DNA of 64,000 bases from Diospyros lotus (lineage: Eukaryota > Streptophyta > Magnoliopsida > Ericales > Ebenaceae), in contig NC_068350.1 in the NCBI RefSeq assembly GCF_014633365.1, positions 8,161,922-8,225,921 on the forward strand. Direction: 5' to 3'. The first letter of the stretch is position 1, and every line of letters starts with the position of its first letter. Below the pieces are notes generated by a model, which worked only from the letters and a program-made list of their open reading frames with translations, was not told where the DNA came from and did no database searches. This document shows, in pieces, positions 48,792-60,479 of this stretch. The translations under genes were made by a program, and so were the position numbers.

Positions 48792-51700
48792 TGGCAACCT
48801 AATTAGAAGTCGGGTCATAAGCTCATTTATCATCTTTTTGAAGGAGAAATAGGTTTTAGCCCATTTGCTAAAGAGATGGAGAAACCCAGCCCATTACTTA
48901 TGTTAGCCCATTTGTTGTATAGCTTATTTGCTTTGTGCACGCCCATTGTTGTGATGCCCTAGTTGCCTCATATAAATACTTGCTTTGTCTCTTTTGAAGA
49001 CTCAAGTCTCTCTCTCCCTCTCTCCTCTTGTCGGCACCGATGTATCCTCCTCATTCACAGACTTTCCTTGCCACTTTATGCGACATCTCCTTGTTAATTA
49101 GCTTTCTTGTTGGTTTGTGCGGTGATCTCCTTGTTATTCTTGGATCGCGCCTCACCGATTTTATTCTCTATATATTCGGTATGGTCGATTCTTGGGAGGT
49201 AAGCTTTGATGATTGATTCATTCTTGCTTCTCGCTCTATCTTCATGATTCTTGTTCCTTTGTGGACTCTACTTCGTGTAGAGCATTCTGTTGGCAAAAGG
49301 GTTTCTGTAATACCCCATGTTTAGATAAGGCTGCCACGTAATTTTAATAAGTTTAGAATACCGAAAAATAGATTTTATAGCAATTTTAGGTACCGAATCA
49401 ACTACAGGAAGTGCCTCGGAGTGAAATTGTCTAAAGAAAATTACATGGTCTCGACGAGCATTCCAAGTTAAGATTTATGGTGGCCAAAGAAATCGGATTA
49501 GGAACGGTTTTCGGTACAGCTAAAATACAGTTATTATTTAGGCTGCAAGACCGAATCGTCATAGGAAACTCCCGAAAAAAATCAACAGAATCCAAGGGAG
49601 GCTCCGATTTTGCGTAATGAACAACCCTTCAGTGGTTTTGAGATTAAACGACAGTTCGGTGAAGACACTGGGGCGAATTGTCCTTTTTGACTAAGTTTTG
49701 AATTATTAAATTTGAATTTTCAGTATTCTAATGCAATTTAATCGGTGTTTGAGGGCAGGGTTGTAATAAGAAAATTACCCAAGTAATATTATAATAAAAT
49801 TTGGGTTTAATAAATAATTTCTCTTAATTTAAAGTGTAATAAATAGTTATATATACCTATATATACATATGCTCGTGCGCGTGGCCAGCTTCTGAGAAGC
49901 TTTGAATGACCAAGATTTGCTGCAATGGGAGAGATATTGGGAGCATAAATTGAGGAAAAAATATCTCCAAGAGACATGGTGTAGGTAGGACAGGATGATT
50001 TGGTTAAATGTATCAAGCAAAATATATAAATATATATACATATCCGTGCGCGTGTGCGCGTGAAAGAGAGCTTCTGTGAAGTTCATTTTGCTGCAACTTG
50101 AATTGTTCAAATGATGAAGTGATGGACCCTCTGCAAGATTTTCATGGTTAAGCGAGATTTGCACAAAATGGCAGCGGGATTAAGGGATATAGCAGCCGAA
50201 TGTGAGAGATTTTGTTATTAATGTAATGTACTATATATATATATGCACCTTGGATAGCAAGCCATGGCTGCCTATAAATAGGCAAGAGAATCGGCCAATT
50301 GAGAGGCAAGCAAATGAGAGATCGAGAGAGAGAGAGGGGGGGAGAGATTGGAAGAGAGCTCGTGAGGGAGAGCGCTGGAGCCGAGGGGGCCGCTCAGAAT
50401 GGCCAAAGTCGGCCATGGCAGCAGCAGCGAAGCTGCTATTCGGCAGCCATGGCCGACGACCAGCAAGCATGGCGGTGGTTCGAGGAGAGATGCAGCTCGC
50501 TGATGGTGGCGTGGTGGTCGTCAGAGGCTACGGAAGCTCTAGACGCGGTCGAAAGCAGCTGAGCCGCGGCCATGGCCGCAAGCTCCAGCAGCCAACGCGA
50601 GCAGGGGAGGCTGCTACGGGCGACGACAGTGAGCGGCTGGCTCGCGGTGATGGCGAGCTGGTGCGGCAGTGACCGGGGAGGCCGTCAACGGCGATCAAGG
50701 TGGCCGACGGCCGCGGGAAGGAGGGACGGCAGAGCTGTCTGTGCGCGTCCATGGCGGAAGAAAGAAGAAACAGAGGAAGAGGAAGAAGAAGAAGAGAGGG
50801 AGAAAAAAAGAGAAAAGAAAAAGAAAAAAAAAAGAAAATAGAAAAAATGATGGGAAAATTCTAGAAAAATCCTGAAAAATAGGAAATTATGTTTCGGTGA
50901 TATTCCGGAGATTTTGGTGAGAAAAAAAATGGCTCGGGCACGCTTTTCGAATATTGCACGCAAATCGAGGAAATCGGAGATGCTAAGTTAAGGTGAGTAA
51001 AATTCTCTAAAAAATTTCAGAAATTTTAAAATATTATTTTATTTTCGTAGTGAAATATTTGAGAAAATATTCCTAGAAATATTTAATTTGGATTATTGAG
51101 GAAAAATAGGAAGAAATAGAGAGAAAATTAAAGAAAATACCAGAAATTATGAAAAAATAGGATTTAATATTTATTCAAATACTTATGGTGATTAGGATGC
51201 TTTGAGGTCAAAGTTGAGGTGTCTGGTGCGAATTTTGAGGTTAGCACGCAAATCGAGGCAAGGCACGAATTTCGAGGTAGCCCGATAAACTCTAAAAGGT
51301 AAGTGGTACTTTTTCAGAAATGTTTTCATCATATTGACATGCCCTGATATGTATCCATCACGTAGACTGCATACATGACTATGAAATGCATAAATACACG
51401 TTGATATCATCGATCACACGCATATAAGGCCGTAGGGAGTACAAACTGGCACCGCTGCCTTACCAAGGGTGCACCCATACACCCCGGCTTCGAAAGAGGT
51501 GGCCACTAAAATGGTAGGTAGCATGAGGGGTGCAGTTGACACCTACGATGAAAGACATTGCATACACTCATGACATAGCATTATGTACCCTTACTTAGAT
51601 GGTTCATCATCTAACTTGGGTTCGCCCCTGGAATATTCAACGTTCCAGTCGGGACTTGCAGAGATGATTCCGAGATTGGTGATATGTAGTGACGCGAGAC

Positions 51701-52116
51701 GTCAAGAAGCGAGTAAATGTACCATGTTATGTTGTAATATGAGTAGTTTAAGAATTATGTACATTGTATTTATTGTCAGACGCTTATGAATCAACTTTGT
51801 AATGAATGTCATGTCTAGTTATTATATGAATAGGTTCGATTCAGCTTCCGCTTTGTATTTATTTTCTAGTATAGATATCTCGCACTAGATAAGGTTTTAG
51901 GGAATTTCGGGATAATGTAAAGATAAAAAAAAAAAAAAATAGACCAAATTTCCTAAGGCATAACACGCCCTGAAGAAGTGGGCTGTTACAGTTTCGTTTT
52001 TTGGCCTAGAGAGAGGGGTGATTTGGGGCTGGGTTTTCATTGAGGCTTGGTGGTTTTATATTTGTGTATAGTTTTGTATTCTGTTTTGTAGATATTCCAC
52101 TCACAATATTAGTGCA
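48792..52116 (+). mobile_element. LTR-like insertion (635 bp without its own insert) in MULE copy 2
   Basis: TGGCAACCTAATT...AATATTAGTGCA flanked by ATTTAT at 48,786-48,791 and 52,117-52,122. Removing it lets the MULE SWIM and C-terminal regions follow one another. It carries CATATAAATACTTGC (about 48,968) and a CT-rich stretch after it, the layout of an LTR promoter. Solo LTR 7 is nested inside. Probably a Copia-size solo LTR; the 6-bp duplication is one longer than usual. Confidence 0.6.
49306..51990 (+). mobile_element. Solo LTR 7
   Basis: TGTAATACCCCATG...GTGGGCTGTTACA, 2,685 bp, perfect duplications GTTTC at 49,301-49,305 and 51,991-51,995. TATAAATAGG is at 50,273-50,282, with a purine tract at 50,756-50,850 and hairpins at 51,595-51,614 and 51,628-51,648. 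It is the closest relative of solo LTR 3 in the window. Confidence 0.9.
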
Positions 52117-53189
52117 ATTTATAACAGTTAAGGAATGTCTTAGACCATATATCTGGATGGTATAGCTAAAACAAGTCGATGAAAAACTGCAAATACCCAT
52201 TATATCCAATGAAAGGTTGAAACATGTGGCCCCAAAGTACCAAGCCACCATTAGAACCCCTTTCTCCCATTAAAAGTGCAGGGAGACCAAAAAACTCAAG
52301 GAATAAATATAATGATGAACTAAAGAAAAATTGCAAGATAGGGAAATTGTCTAGGAAGGGGATGACAATGACATGCTCTGTTTGTAAGAGTTAAGGACAC
52401 AAGACGCAAGGATGTCCATATAGGCAATCGAATCAGGAGATGCAAAATGTAAGTTTAATACTTTATTGTATTATCAAAACAATTAAAATGTAAGGTGTTT
52501 TTAACTTGTTATATTTTTATAGGCAAACATTGACGGAGCTGCTACTCAAGCTATTGACGAAGATAAGACTACAAATGGAAGTAAGGAGACAGGAAATATT
52601 AGAGTAAGACAAAATGTAATATAACTTTATCAATAATATTCTCTTTATCTTGTGTAATTAATATCATTAAATTAACCCAAACTTATGTAATTCATTTGCA
52701 TGTTAGCTTCTTGATGAACTGACAAGAATCAAGGATTTTCTTAATAACAATGCCAGCATTATTGGAGCGTTCAAAACTAGAGGAGTTCTTCTACAGGGTT
52801 AGACAGGTTGACAGACAGATTTACAGAATGAGCGTTAAAAAACTAAAATACCCTTATTCACATTGCATTGAAATGTTAGCTGCTAACTCGATTGGTGTAA
52901 CACATGTTGAAAGTATCAATGAGAATTCTGACCTCTTGAATTCACTAGATTGCAACATGGAATGTTGTCAGAGAGGATATTGTCATCACAAAATCCAGTG
53001 CCAACAGATCAACAGAGTAAGGTTACTACTGATCCATTAATGAATATTCTACAGAGGAACCTGACCCATGGACAATTCCAAGCACCAGGACTGCAATTTA
53101 TGGGACAACCAAGTGTGACTACAAGACAGTTACTTAAGCAAGCCCAACTTCAAAAAGGGAACTCGAAGAGGAAAGCATTAGAGGTTTAA

Positions 53190-53602
53190 CCATCATTTAT
53201 CAACTGCAACTCTACTCCTCTATCATCTCCTGTTGTCAACACTCCACACCATCAACAGGAATATGTTCCCAAAACAACAAAAACGCAGATATTGGTTCCA
53301 CCTTCAGGAAGCCTTCTATGGTTGGGTTTATTTGATTGAAAACTTAATTTTGGAGTCAATTGACCTAATTGAAATGGTTGGAGAGCTGATTTGAACCTTT
53401 TTCCAAAAATTTATAATCAGGTTACACAAACGTTGTTAAAAATCGAAAAGAATTGATATGAGCAGTTGTAATAGTTACAACATTGGAAAAATGTGACAAT
53501 TATGATTATAAAAATTCTATCTATAACCGTATCCATAATTGAAAAACCATAAGCATGATTAAAATAATATTATTTATCAAAATATTCATAGAGGTTTGAA
53601 TA
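53190..53602. other. No gene seen, 3' flank of MULE copy 2
   Basis: AT-rich, with no open frame of interest. No terminal repeat of the MULE could be recognised. Confidence 0.4.
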
Positions 53603-53850
53603 TGTTAGCATGATTTAAGGGTAATCCCTTAAATAATACGTATCATATAGTTATAGCTAGGCGACAAAAATTGATTATAGACGTGATTTTAGGATTAATT
53701 TGATTGTAAGCATCATTTTAGGATTGATTTGTTTTTCCTTTTTTTTGAAATCTCTCTCATGTTAAATTGAGAAGCTCTCTTTGCTCAAAACACAATTTTG
53801 AAGAAACACGCTCTTTTTTAATAATATGGTATCTAAGCTAAGGCTCTAAT
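53603..53850 (+). repeat. Possible decayed Copia LTR end and primer-binding site
   Basis: TGTTAGCATGATTTAAGG could be an LTR start and ATGGTATCTAAGCTA (about 53,828) resembles the TGGTATCAGAGCTA primer-binding sequence of Copia elements with two changes. No gag or pol follows, because a MITE sits just downstream. Confidence 0.35.
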
Positions 53851-53923
53851 TATTTGATTCTATGCTAATCTATCTATTTGCCACATCTACTTGCCAAGCA
53901 CCTTCTAAAATGGACAAATCTAA

Positions 53924-54705
53924 AGGACTGTTTACTTGTGAAAAAGCTTTTTATAGAGATAAAAGATTAAAAACTATGTTCAAATTGAATTTTTTTTAAA
54001 AAAAAAAATAGAGAATAGAAAACAAATATTTTGTTTTGTAAATTTAAACTAGACTTCAAAAAATATGTTGAAAATGGTTTCTATTGATTTCTTAATAACT
54101 TTTAACCATATTTTCTCCTGTATTTTCAAGAAAAAACACAATTTTCTATGGAAGAGCCCCTACTTTGAATCCTCCGAGCAACATATCCTTTATTGGTCTC
54201 TCATTTTCATCGCACATTCATCTACTTTAACCCTTATTTCGAAATATCACGGATCGTTTAGCTCTCCCCTTCTTATAGATCTCTCACAAATTGTGGGTCT
54301 CTTATTTTCTCATATCGTCGGCCTCTCTCCTCTTCTCACGAATTCTTTGTGAATTGTCTAGCTCTTCTTTTCTTGCAAATCATTTGTGAATTGTTAACCT
54401 CTACTCTTATTGGATCATCAGCCTTTCCTCTTCTCACAAATTTTCCGACTCTCCTCTCCTTGTAGATCCTTCGCTGTTAGCTTTTCTGTAGATCATTGGA
54501 GGGTTGTCTGCATCTCTTATTTTCAATTTTTGTTCAAATAGAAAATAATATAATTTTGAACATATTTTCTCATTTTCTGAAATCTAAAATTGATTTCACA
54601 TTTAACAAAAAAATAAATTTTATTTTTTATTTTTCTCTAATTTTTTGTAAAAATAAAAATAAAAGATGAAAAATAAAAAATATTCTCCACAGGTAAACAA
54701 TCCGT
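53924..54705. mobile_element. Tourist-like (PIF/Harbinger) MITE
   Basis: Ends AGGACTGTTTACTTGTG and, reversed, ACGGATTGTTTACCTGTG, flanked by TAA at 53,921-53,923 and 54,706-54,708. TAA is the Tourist target. The arms differ by a few bases and one indel, so the call is moderate. The interior is CT-rich without a coding region. Confidence 0.5.
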
Positions 54706-54708
54706 TAA

Positions 54709-56085
54709 ACTTCTAAGTCACTATTTTGACTAGTTCCAACCACAATCTCCAGTTTCAAGGTATGTAAAGCTTTTTGATTGGGCGCAAGCTTTGGCACTTA
54801 TATTGTATGTATTTAAGATTTTATATATTATATCTTAATATATGTAAAATATAAAATATATTTATAATAAATATTCTTATAGACATTTAATCTAGGAAAT
54901 GTATTTTTAAGTAATTCAAATATCATTTAGAATTTGTATGACTATATATATTTAGTTGATGTACTTTTAGCTTAACATTTTTAGCTTATATGTACTTTGG
55001 ATAATTATGAAAATAATTTTTTCAAATAAAATATTTTTTGTTATTAAAAATTTGTATGACTAAAATATATTTGGAATTATCGTTCTTGCGTGGTCTCCTG
55101 CCATTCGTGCTCTCAATTTCGACAGAGAAGATAAATCGCAGATAAAAGTTTTGGCTTGCTACGCTGAGTAAGGAATCAATATACTTATTAGTATGAATCT
55201 CAGTTTATTATGGTCTAACTACTTGATCTGTATTTTGAAAGTAACTAAAATATACTTATTGATTAAGAAATAAGAAAGAGATTATAGTGTTTGAGAGTAA
55301 ACGAGAGAAAAGGGAAAAAGAGAGGGGATGAGAAAAAATAGAAAGATTGTTACAATTAATTTCATTAGTTGATGGCTTCATTTCGAAATAAGGTGTGATG
55401 GAAAAAAATGGCTTAATAAAGATATGTTAAGAGCAATTATTTATTGCATTATATCTTTAGTAAACCAAAAATGTATTAAGCAATAAATTAAGTGTAGAGA
55501 TAAAATATATAAACTCAATGCCTAAATTGTATTTTTATTTTTATTTTATTTTTATTTTTATTATACTTTTTTGTAGTTTTTGAAATTCAACTTTGTGAAT
55601 CATCCACCTATCAAAAAGACTATAAATGGGGAGAAGGAATTGTTATTTTATCATGATTATTCACAAAAGAATTATCTCCAAAATAATGCAATAATAATTA
55701 ATATAAACTATTTATTTTAAAAATAACGTCTCTTGACATATAAATTCTAAACTGTTCTATAAAAATCTTTATATATATAAAAGTATGATAGTTTGCAAAA
55801 GAATTTTTTTCCTCAAAATTTCCATTAATTACTAAAAGTAGTCGTATTTAAATGCTTGTATTTTTTAATAAATTAGAGATAATAATTAAATTAAAAAAAT
55901 TAAGCATGAGTTTCAAATACTATTTATAATATTTATTTATAACTTAATTTTAAACTCAATTAATCTTCTCATCAATTAATTCCTCAATTAATTAAAAATA
56001 AGTATTATTTTTTATCAATATTATTAATTAAAAATATTTATAATATTATTTTTAATTAATTTCTTAATTAATCCCTCAATCAATC
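54709..56085. other. AT-rich intergenic DNA, no feature seen
   Basis: No reading frame, terminal repeat or RNA gene could be supported in this stretch. It is the left flank of the Tat element. Confidence 0.5.
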
Positions 56086-57082
56086 TGTTGTTGCCAAAAT
56101 ACAACAATTAAAATTTATAATTTGGGGTCCACTCGAGCTTAGTGTTGAGTGAAGTTGGATTGCCGTAAGAGATGTCGCCTTAAGGGAAATTGCCGCTTGG
56201 ATGCTCGCCGCAAGGCTTCGCCACTAGCCTCGCCACTAGCTCTACCACAATACCTCGCCACAAGTTTCCGCCACAAGCTTCCGCCACAAGGTTCGCCACA
56301 AGCTTCCGTCACAAGGTTCACCGCTAGATTCGCTGCTAGCTTTGCCACAAAGCTTCGCCGCAAGGCTTCGCCACAAGGCTTCCGCCACAAGCTTCGCCAC
56401 AAGGTTCGCCGCAAGGTTCGCCGCTAGATTCGCCACAAGGCTTCGCCACAAGGTTTCGACCCTATTAATACTGAAAAAATGGGTTAGAAGGCTCGCGAGA
56501 ATCTTTCCCGCGAAGACCCTCCGATGCCAAAGTCAGTCTCAAACTCTAATGAAATTGCTCACCAAAAAAAGAATAGTCAAAGTGTATTCAAGATGTCTGG
56601 ATTTTACCAAAGTCGGAAGTCCTGTTCATTGTCTTCTAGCTGGATATTTATAGGGCGCAATTTTCAAGGGTGGCTGGTGTCGACACGTGGCACTTGCCGA
56701 GTGGGGCTCTTGGCTTTTTCGGGAGACGCACACCGCCGCAAGCTTCGGGGCTTGCGGCAGTGTAGGAGGTTGGGCTCGCGGCACACTTAGATTTGTGTTG
56801 CGAGCCTTGCTCATTTTGCGGCGAGCTCGCGGCAATTGCCGCGAGCTAACGGGATTGCGGCATTTGCCGCTAGCCGAGAAGTTGTCGCTAGCAAACGGGC
56901 GGGGAGGGTCTTGCGGCAGTGTGCTGCAAACTTACGGCACACTGCCGTGAGCCTATGATACGATTTAAGGGCTTGCTTAATTTGAGGTCTTGCGGCACTG
57001 TGCCGCGAACTTGTCACACATTGTCACGTTCTTTGCGTAACTTATTTGCTTAATTTCTTGCCACGATTTCTTTGGCACAACA
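56086..57082 (-). repeat. 3' LTR of a Tat-lineage Ty3/gypsy retrotransposon
   Basis: On the minus strand it begins TGTTGTGCCAAAGAAATCG directly after the polypurine tract and ends with the mirror TTGTTGGCAACA-like end (plus-strand TGTTGTTGCC at 56,086). Length about 1.0 kb. A minus-strand TATAAATAT lies at 56,644-56,652. The downstream half (56,200-56,455) is a micro-repeat of GCCACAAGCTTC / GCCGCAAGGTTC units. The matching 5' LTR would lie beyond the right edge. Confidence 0.7.
56205..56455. repeat. Imperfect short tandem repeat in the Tat LTR
   Basis: About twenty 9-14-bp units of the GCCACAAGCTTC, GCCGCAAGGCTTC and GCCGCTAGATTC kind. Because units are often multiples that keep frame, both strands have misleading open frames rich in Ala, Lys and Arg. 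Confidence 0.85.
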
Positions 57083-57106
57083 ATTGTCCCCACTCTTTTT
57101 GTTTTG
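57083..57106 (-). other. Polypurine tract of the Tat element
   Basis: The minus strand reads AAAAAGAGTGGGGACAAT directly before the LTR start TGTTG, the usual plus-strand priming site. Confidence 0.75.
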
Positions 57107-57847
57107 TCTATGGACAAAATGAAAAGAGTAATAAATTTTACATAAGAGGGCCACACCGCCGCTAGGTTGGTCTTTACCCGTGGGGTAATTTTCCTTCCTG
57201 CCCAATGGTTCTTCCGGCACCCCTATAAATATTAGTTATCGCATGGCACCCCTATAATTTTACTGTGTCTTTCTCCGAGTTTTAGCTCCTTCTGCCGCGA
57301 GGTTTTTTTGTTGCCCCGAGCTTCCAGCGATTTGCTGCGACCCTGCCTTGGATTTGCCGCGAGCTTGCCACGAGACTTCCTGGCCATTGCCGCGAGTTTG
57401 CAGCGCTTGCCACGAGGCTTCTCGGTCTTGCCGCGAGCCTTCTCCCCTTTCCGCGAGGTTTCTCCACTTGCCGTGAGCTTCCAAGGAGTTGCGTGGCCTT
57501 GCCGCGAGTTCCTGCCTCTTGCTGCGAGCCTTCTTATTCTTGCTGCGAGCCTTCTTGTTACTTGCCGTGAGCCCTCAGGTTGCTGCCGCGAGCTTTCCTT
57601 GCTCTTGCCGCGAGGCTTCGCTTGTTGTCGCGAGTCTTTAAATTCTCGAGTGCTCCTAATCTCTTTAGTTGCCGCAAGCCTGCCGCTAGCTGTTGCCATT
57701 TAGCCTTCCGTTGGCTTTGCCACTAGTTTTTTCATTTTGCCAGTCTTTCACGTGAGCTATGTCGCCACTAGCCTCTTTAGTTCCTGCTTTCTTTTTTGAA
57801 GTCTTTTAGGGCCCTTCCCTTTTTCAAGTCTCTGTCTTCCAAAGATC
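57107..57847 (+). promoter_or_regulatory. Region between polypurine tract and antisense ORF, with a likely promoter
   Basis: CCCTATAAATATTAG at 57,231-57,245 is a good plus-strand TATA box for the antisense ORF starting at 57,848. From about 57,296 to 57,700 there is an array of GCCGCGAGCTT / GCCGCGAGGCTT units, similar in kind to the LTR micro-repeat. The minus-strand frame here (57,232-57,699) is a by-product of that array. Confidence 0.5.
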
Positions 57848-60479
57848 ATGGCACCTAAGAGTGTATACCTTCGTACCCAAGATCTTGAGGGGCATCCATG
57901 TCGACTCCTTATGGGTAAACGTTCCACTTTAACAGCTGACGATCTTGCCCAACTAATGAGCAACTATCGCGTTCCTTCCTCTTATCGTGCTAGGTTACCT
58001 GAGTCAGGCGAATCTTGTGCCGCCACTGTTTCAGAGGGATGTATGGCAGTTCACGAAATAAGTTTTCGTTTAGGATTTCGCCTTCCGCTTCATCCTTTCG
58101 GTGTAGAGCTCCTTCATCGAAGCTTTCTATCTCCAGCTCAGCTGCATCCCAATGGCTGGGCCCAATTAGCAGGTTTGTTTATCTTATGTCACGAGAGGGG
58201 GGTGTCTCCTACTATCTATCTTCTTCTTTCTTTTTACCGTTTCCGGCTAGGGCAGTCTCGCTATCAGTTGTATACACTTTATAGGGAGCATGTTGAGGAT
58301 CGCTTGTTTGAGGGCATTCCACCCAAGGCTCACTACTTCGACACTCGTTGGTTTGTAGTAGATCCTCCACCGGGTACATGGTATGCCCCCAGAGGTTGGC
58401 GCTCTGACGATCGAGTGGCCAAGCCAATTCTTTCCTTATCCATCCCTGCTCTTCGGGAGCGATATAATGATGAGCGGCGTCAACTCTTGCGTAGAGGTCC
58501 AGTGAGCCTCCTAGACCTTCTCTCTGAGGACCGGTTGAGGAGGGTTGGCTGGGTACTCCACGCGGGAGAATCATCGAGGCGCACAGTCCCTTCGACGCTT
58601 CCCCTATGGCCCCCAGCCCTTCCGGCAACCGATGTCCAAGTAGAAGGAGGGGTCCTCACTCTCCAGGAGCGGTCTCCTCCTGAGGGTTTGGATCCTTCCG
58701 ACCGCTGCCCCTTTCTTTCCTTCTCGTTTTTTTTTTTTTTTTTTTAGTTGATCTTAATTCACAAATCTTTCTACTTCTTGGTAGGTATGAGGCGAGCAAT
58801 GCAAGCTTCTCGCCGGAGGGCGAACGAGGGAGTGACGCGTGACAGGCTTCCTCAGCCTATATCCCTCCCCCCTGAAGGTGTTGTTGCCATCCCAGAGACT
58901 CATGCTGTTGAGGGGACAGGGGAAACTGGTGAGGTACGGCGTCGTCATAAAAGGAGTCGACGTCAGCAGAGGGAGGCAAGTCCATCCACTTTCCAGCCGA
59001 TCGTTGCCCCTACTCTTTTGGAACCTCCTGAGGGCGTCCCCTCGGTTCCTCCTCCAAGTACATATCCCCTTGAACCTGGTGAACTTCCCTACAAAGGGCA
59101 CGACTCGATTGCCATGAGTAGGGCCCCTGATGATGCGGGGTACGTTGGCTATTTCGATGCTACTCCAGTGGTCCATAGCGGGCAAGAGATCGAGGTTACC
59201 TCTCGCCTTGACCAAGAGGCCATCAATGCAGGTCATGCTGCTGGTCGTGGGCAATTTCGCAGAGGGGTAGTTAACCCACAGCGTACTGGGCGTCGGGTTC
59301 TACACAATGAAGAGAGGTTACGTCTCCGAGGTTTAGAGCCCAGATTCGTCGAGCTCCCCCCACCAACTGAACATGCTTTAGATCTTAAAGAGGGTCGATG
59401 GGAACGAGGCAAGGAATTTATGACGCGCCCGGGGCTTTTGGATACGGATTCCATAAACATGCGCGAGGTTGGGGCACGTTTTTATATTCTACCATTCTTC
59501 CTCGAGATGAGGATCGCTATTTTCAGAACCCCCCTGATGACATGGATGATTTCGAACGCCACCTGGCCATTGTAAGCCCCCTCCCCCCCCCCCCTTTTTT
59601 CGAGGGTTGCCTGTTTAAATTTCCTTATGGCAGGGTGCTCAAGGAGCCGTGGTGGCAAATGCGATGAATCGGGCGCACATTGCAAAAGCTGAGGCAGAGA
59701 TCGCTGAGTGGATGAACAAGTCTTGGCAATGGAGTGAGGAGAGACAAGTACTAAATATGAACATCCGGCACTTGGAGTCTGACATTTCGAACCTTCACAC
59801 GCAAGTCGAAGGCCTCCAAACCCAGCTTCAGGGTCTCACTACAAGGTGCCAGTCAGCAGAATCAGAAACTCAAAAATGGAAAGAGAAATCCGTGGAGCAA
59901 GGCCAAGCGTACGAAAATATGGCGTCTTCATTTTCTAGTGCTCGGGAGGAGATTGTTCAACTTCGAAGATCTCTTGCCAACTCCGAGGATCAGGTGGCGC
60001 AGACTCGTCAGGAGATATCCAGTCTTGGTGAAAGCAAGCATCGAGAGATCAATGAGGCTGCTCGAGAGGCGGTGAAAGAGTATCAGCTTTCTAATGATTG
60101 CTTTCAACGAAAGGAGGCCTACGTCAGCTGCTTCTCCAAGCTAGGCTTTTACCTTGGCCGTAGTCTCCTGGAGTCCCAGCGTCCTGGGGAGTCATTTCCT
60201 GAAATGGTGTTTTAAGAAACAGCTTCGCTTGATCCTCCTGACTGGCGGAAGTATGAACCTAACTCATGTGACCCCGATGAGTATATAAGGGCAACCTTGA
60301 CAGATGACCTGGCCAACCTGTCTGGTCCATGGAGTCCCTATGTACCTGATCAAGAGGATACCTCCAGGATTATAGAGGCTCTGCAAACGATTAGGCATGG
60401 GTTAGATGAACCTGATGGCGCCCCCCTGAGTCCGCTTCCTCCGGAGTTGGAGCACCTCCATTCTCGCAGAGGTGATTAG
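57848..60479 (+). pseudogene. Antisense ORF of the Tat retrotransposon (putative gypsy-type transposon domain plus coiled coil)
   Basis: Runs opposite to pol, between integrase and the 3' LTR. The first exon (57,848 to about 58,723) has the domain known as putative gypsy type transposon (PF04195-like): FRLGFRLPLHPFGVELLHRS, SPAQLHPNGWAQLAGLFILC, and RYQLYTLYREHVEDRLF. A T-rich stretch ending TTGGTAG (58,786) looks like an intron end, followed by a Pro/Arg-rich exon. A frame change near 59,400 is needed to read GFHKHARGWGTFLYSTILPR. A 62-bp intron (59,572-59,633, GTAAGC...TGGCAG) joins a coiled-coil region (QVEGLQTQLQGLTTRCQSAE). A TAA at 60,213 stands inside otherwise continuing sequence that ends at 60,479. 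Extra antisense ORFs at this place are known for Tat-lineage elements such as Grande. Function is unknown. Confidence 0.8.

Larger units (their letters stand above)
46430..53189 (+). pseudogene. MULE transposase, copy 2, interrupted by LTR insertions
   Basis: Same N-terminal acidic region and DNA-binding domain as copy 1 (46,600-47,540). Next, in broken frames, comes the MULE transposase core: GGCCCATTGT...GTGGATGAATGCTTC (VDECFLKTPC), GRDANEFHCLD, LPNAEHLWCAMHIYMRW, SYPPASWCRAYF and NNLCESFNGIHIESRTKQI. A SWIM zinc finger follows (CTCRSLDLSCIPCPHDIC, about 48,627-48,680). The C-terminal part resumes at 52,123 with AGRPKNSRNK and a CCHC knuckle (CSVCKS-stop-GHKTQGCP), an intron with GTAAGT...TTTATAG (52,450-52,523), and a tail ending at 53,189. 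Many stops and frameshifts; the copy is dead. The gap at 48,792-52,122 is filled by two nested insertions. Confidence 0.87.

Noticed and set aside
50202..50963. Overlapping frames in solo LTR 7
   Set aside because: Same composition effect as in solo LTR 3. They lie downstream of the LTR TATA box and are not conserved between the two LTRs.
56139..56451. Frames rich in Ala, Lys, Arg and Leu on both strands
   Set aside because: By-product of the GCCACAAGCTTC micro-repeat in the Tat LTR.
57232..57703. 155-codon minus-strand and 131-codon plus-strand frames
   Set aside because: Both are translations of the GCCGCGAG micro-repeat array, with periodic residues and no domain.
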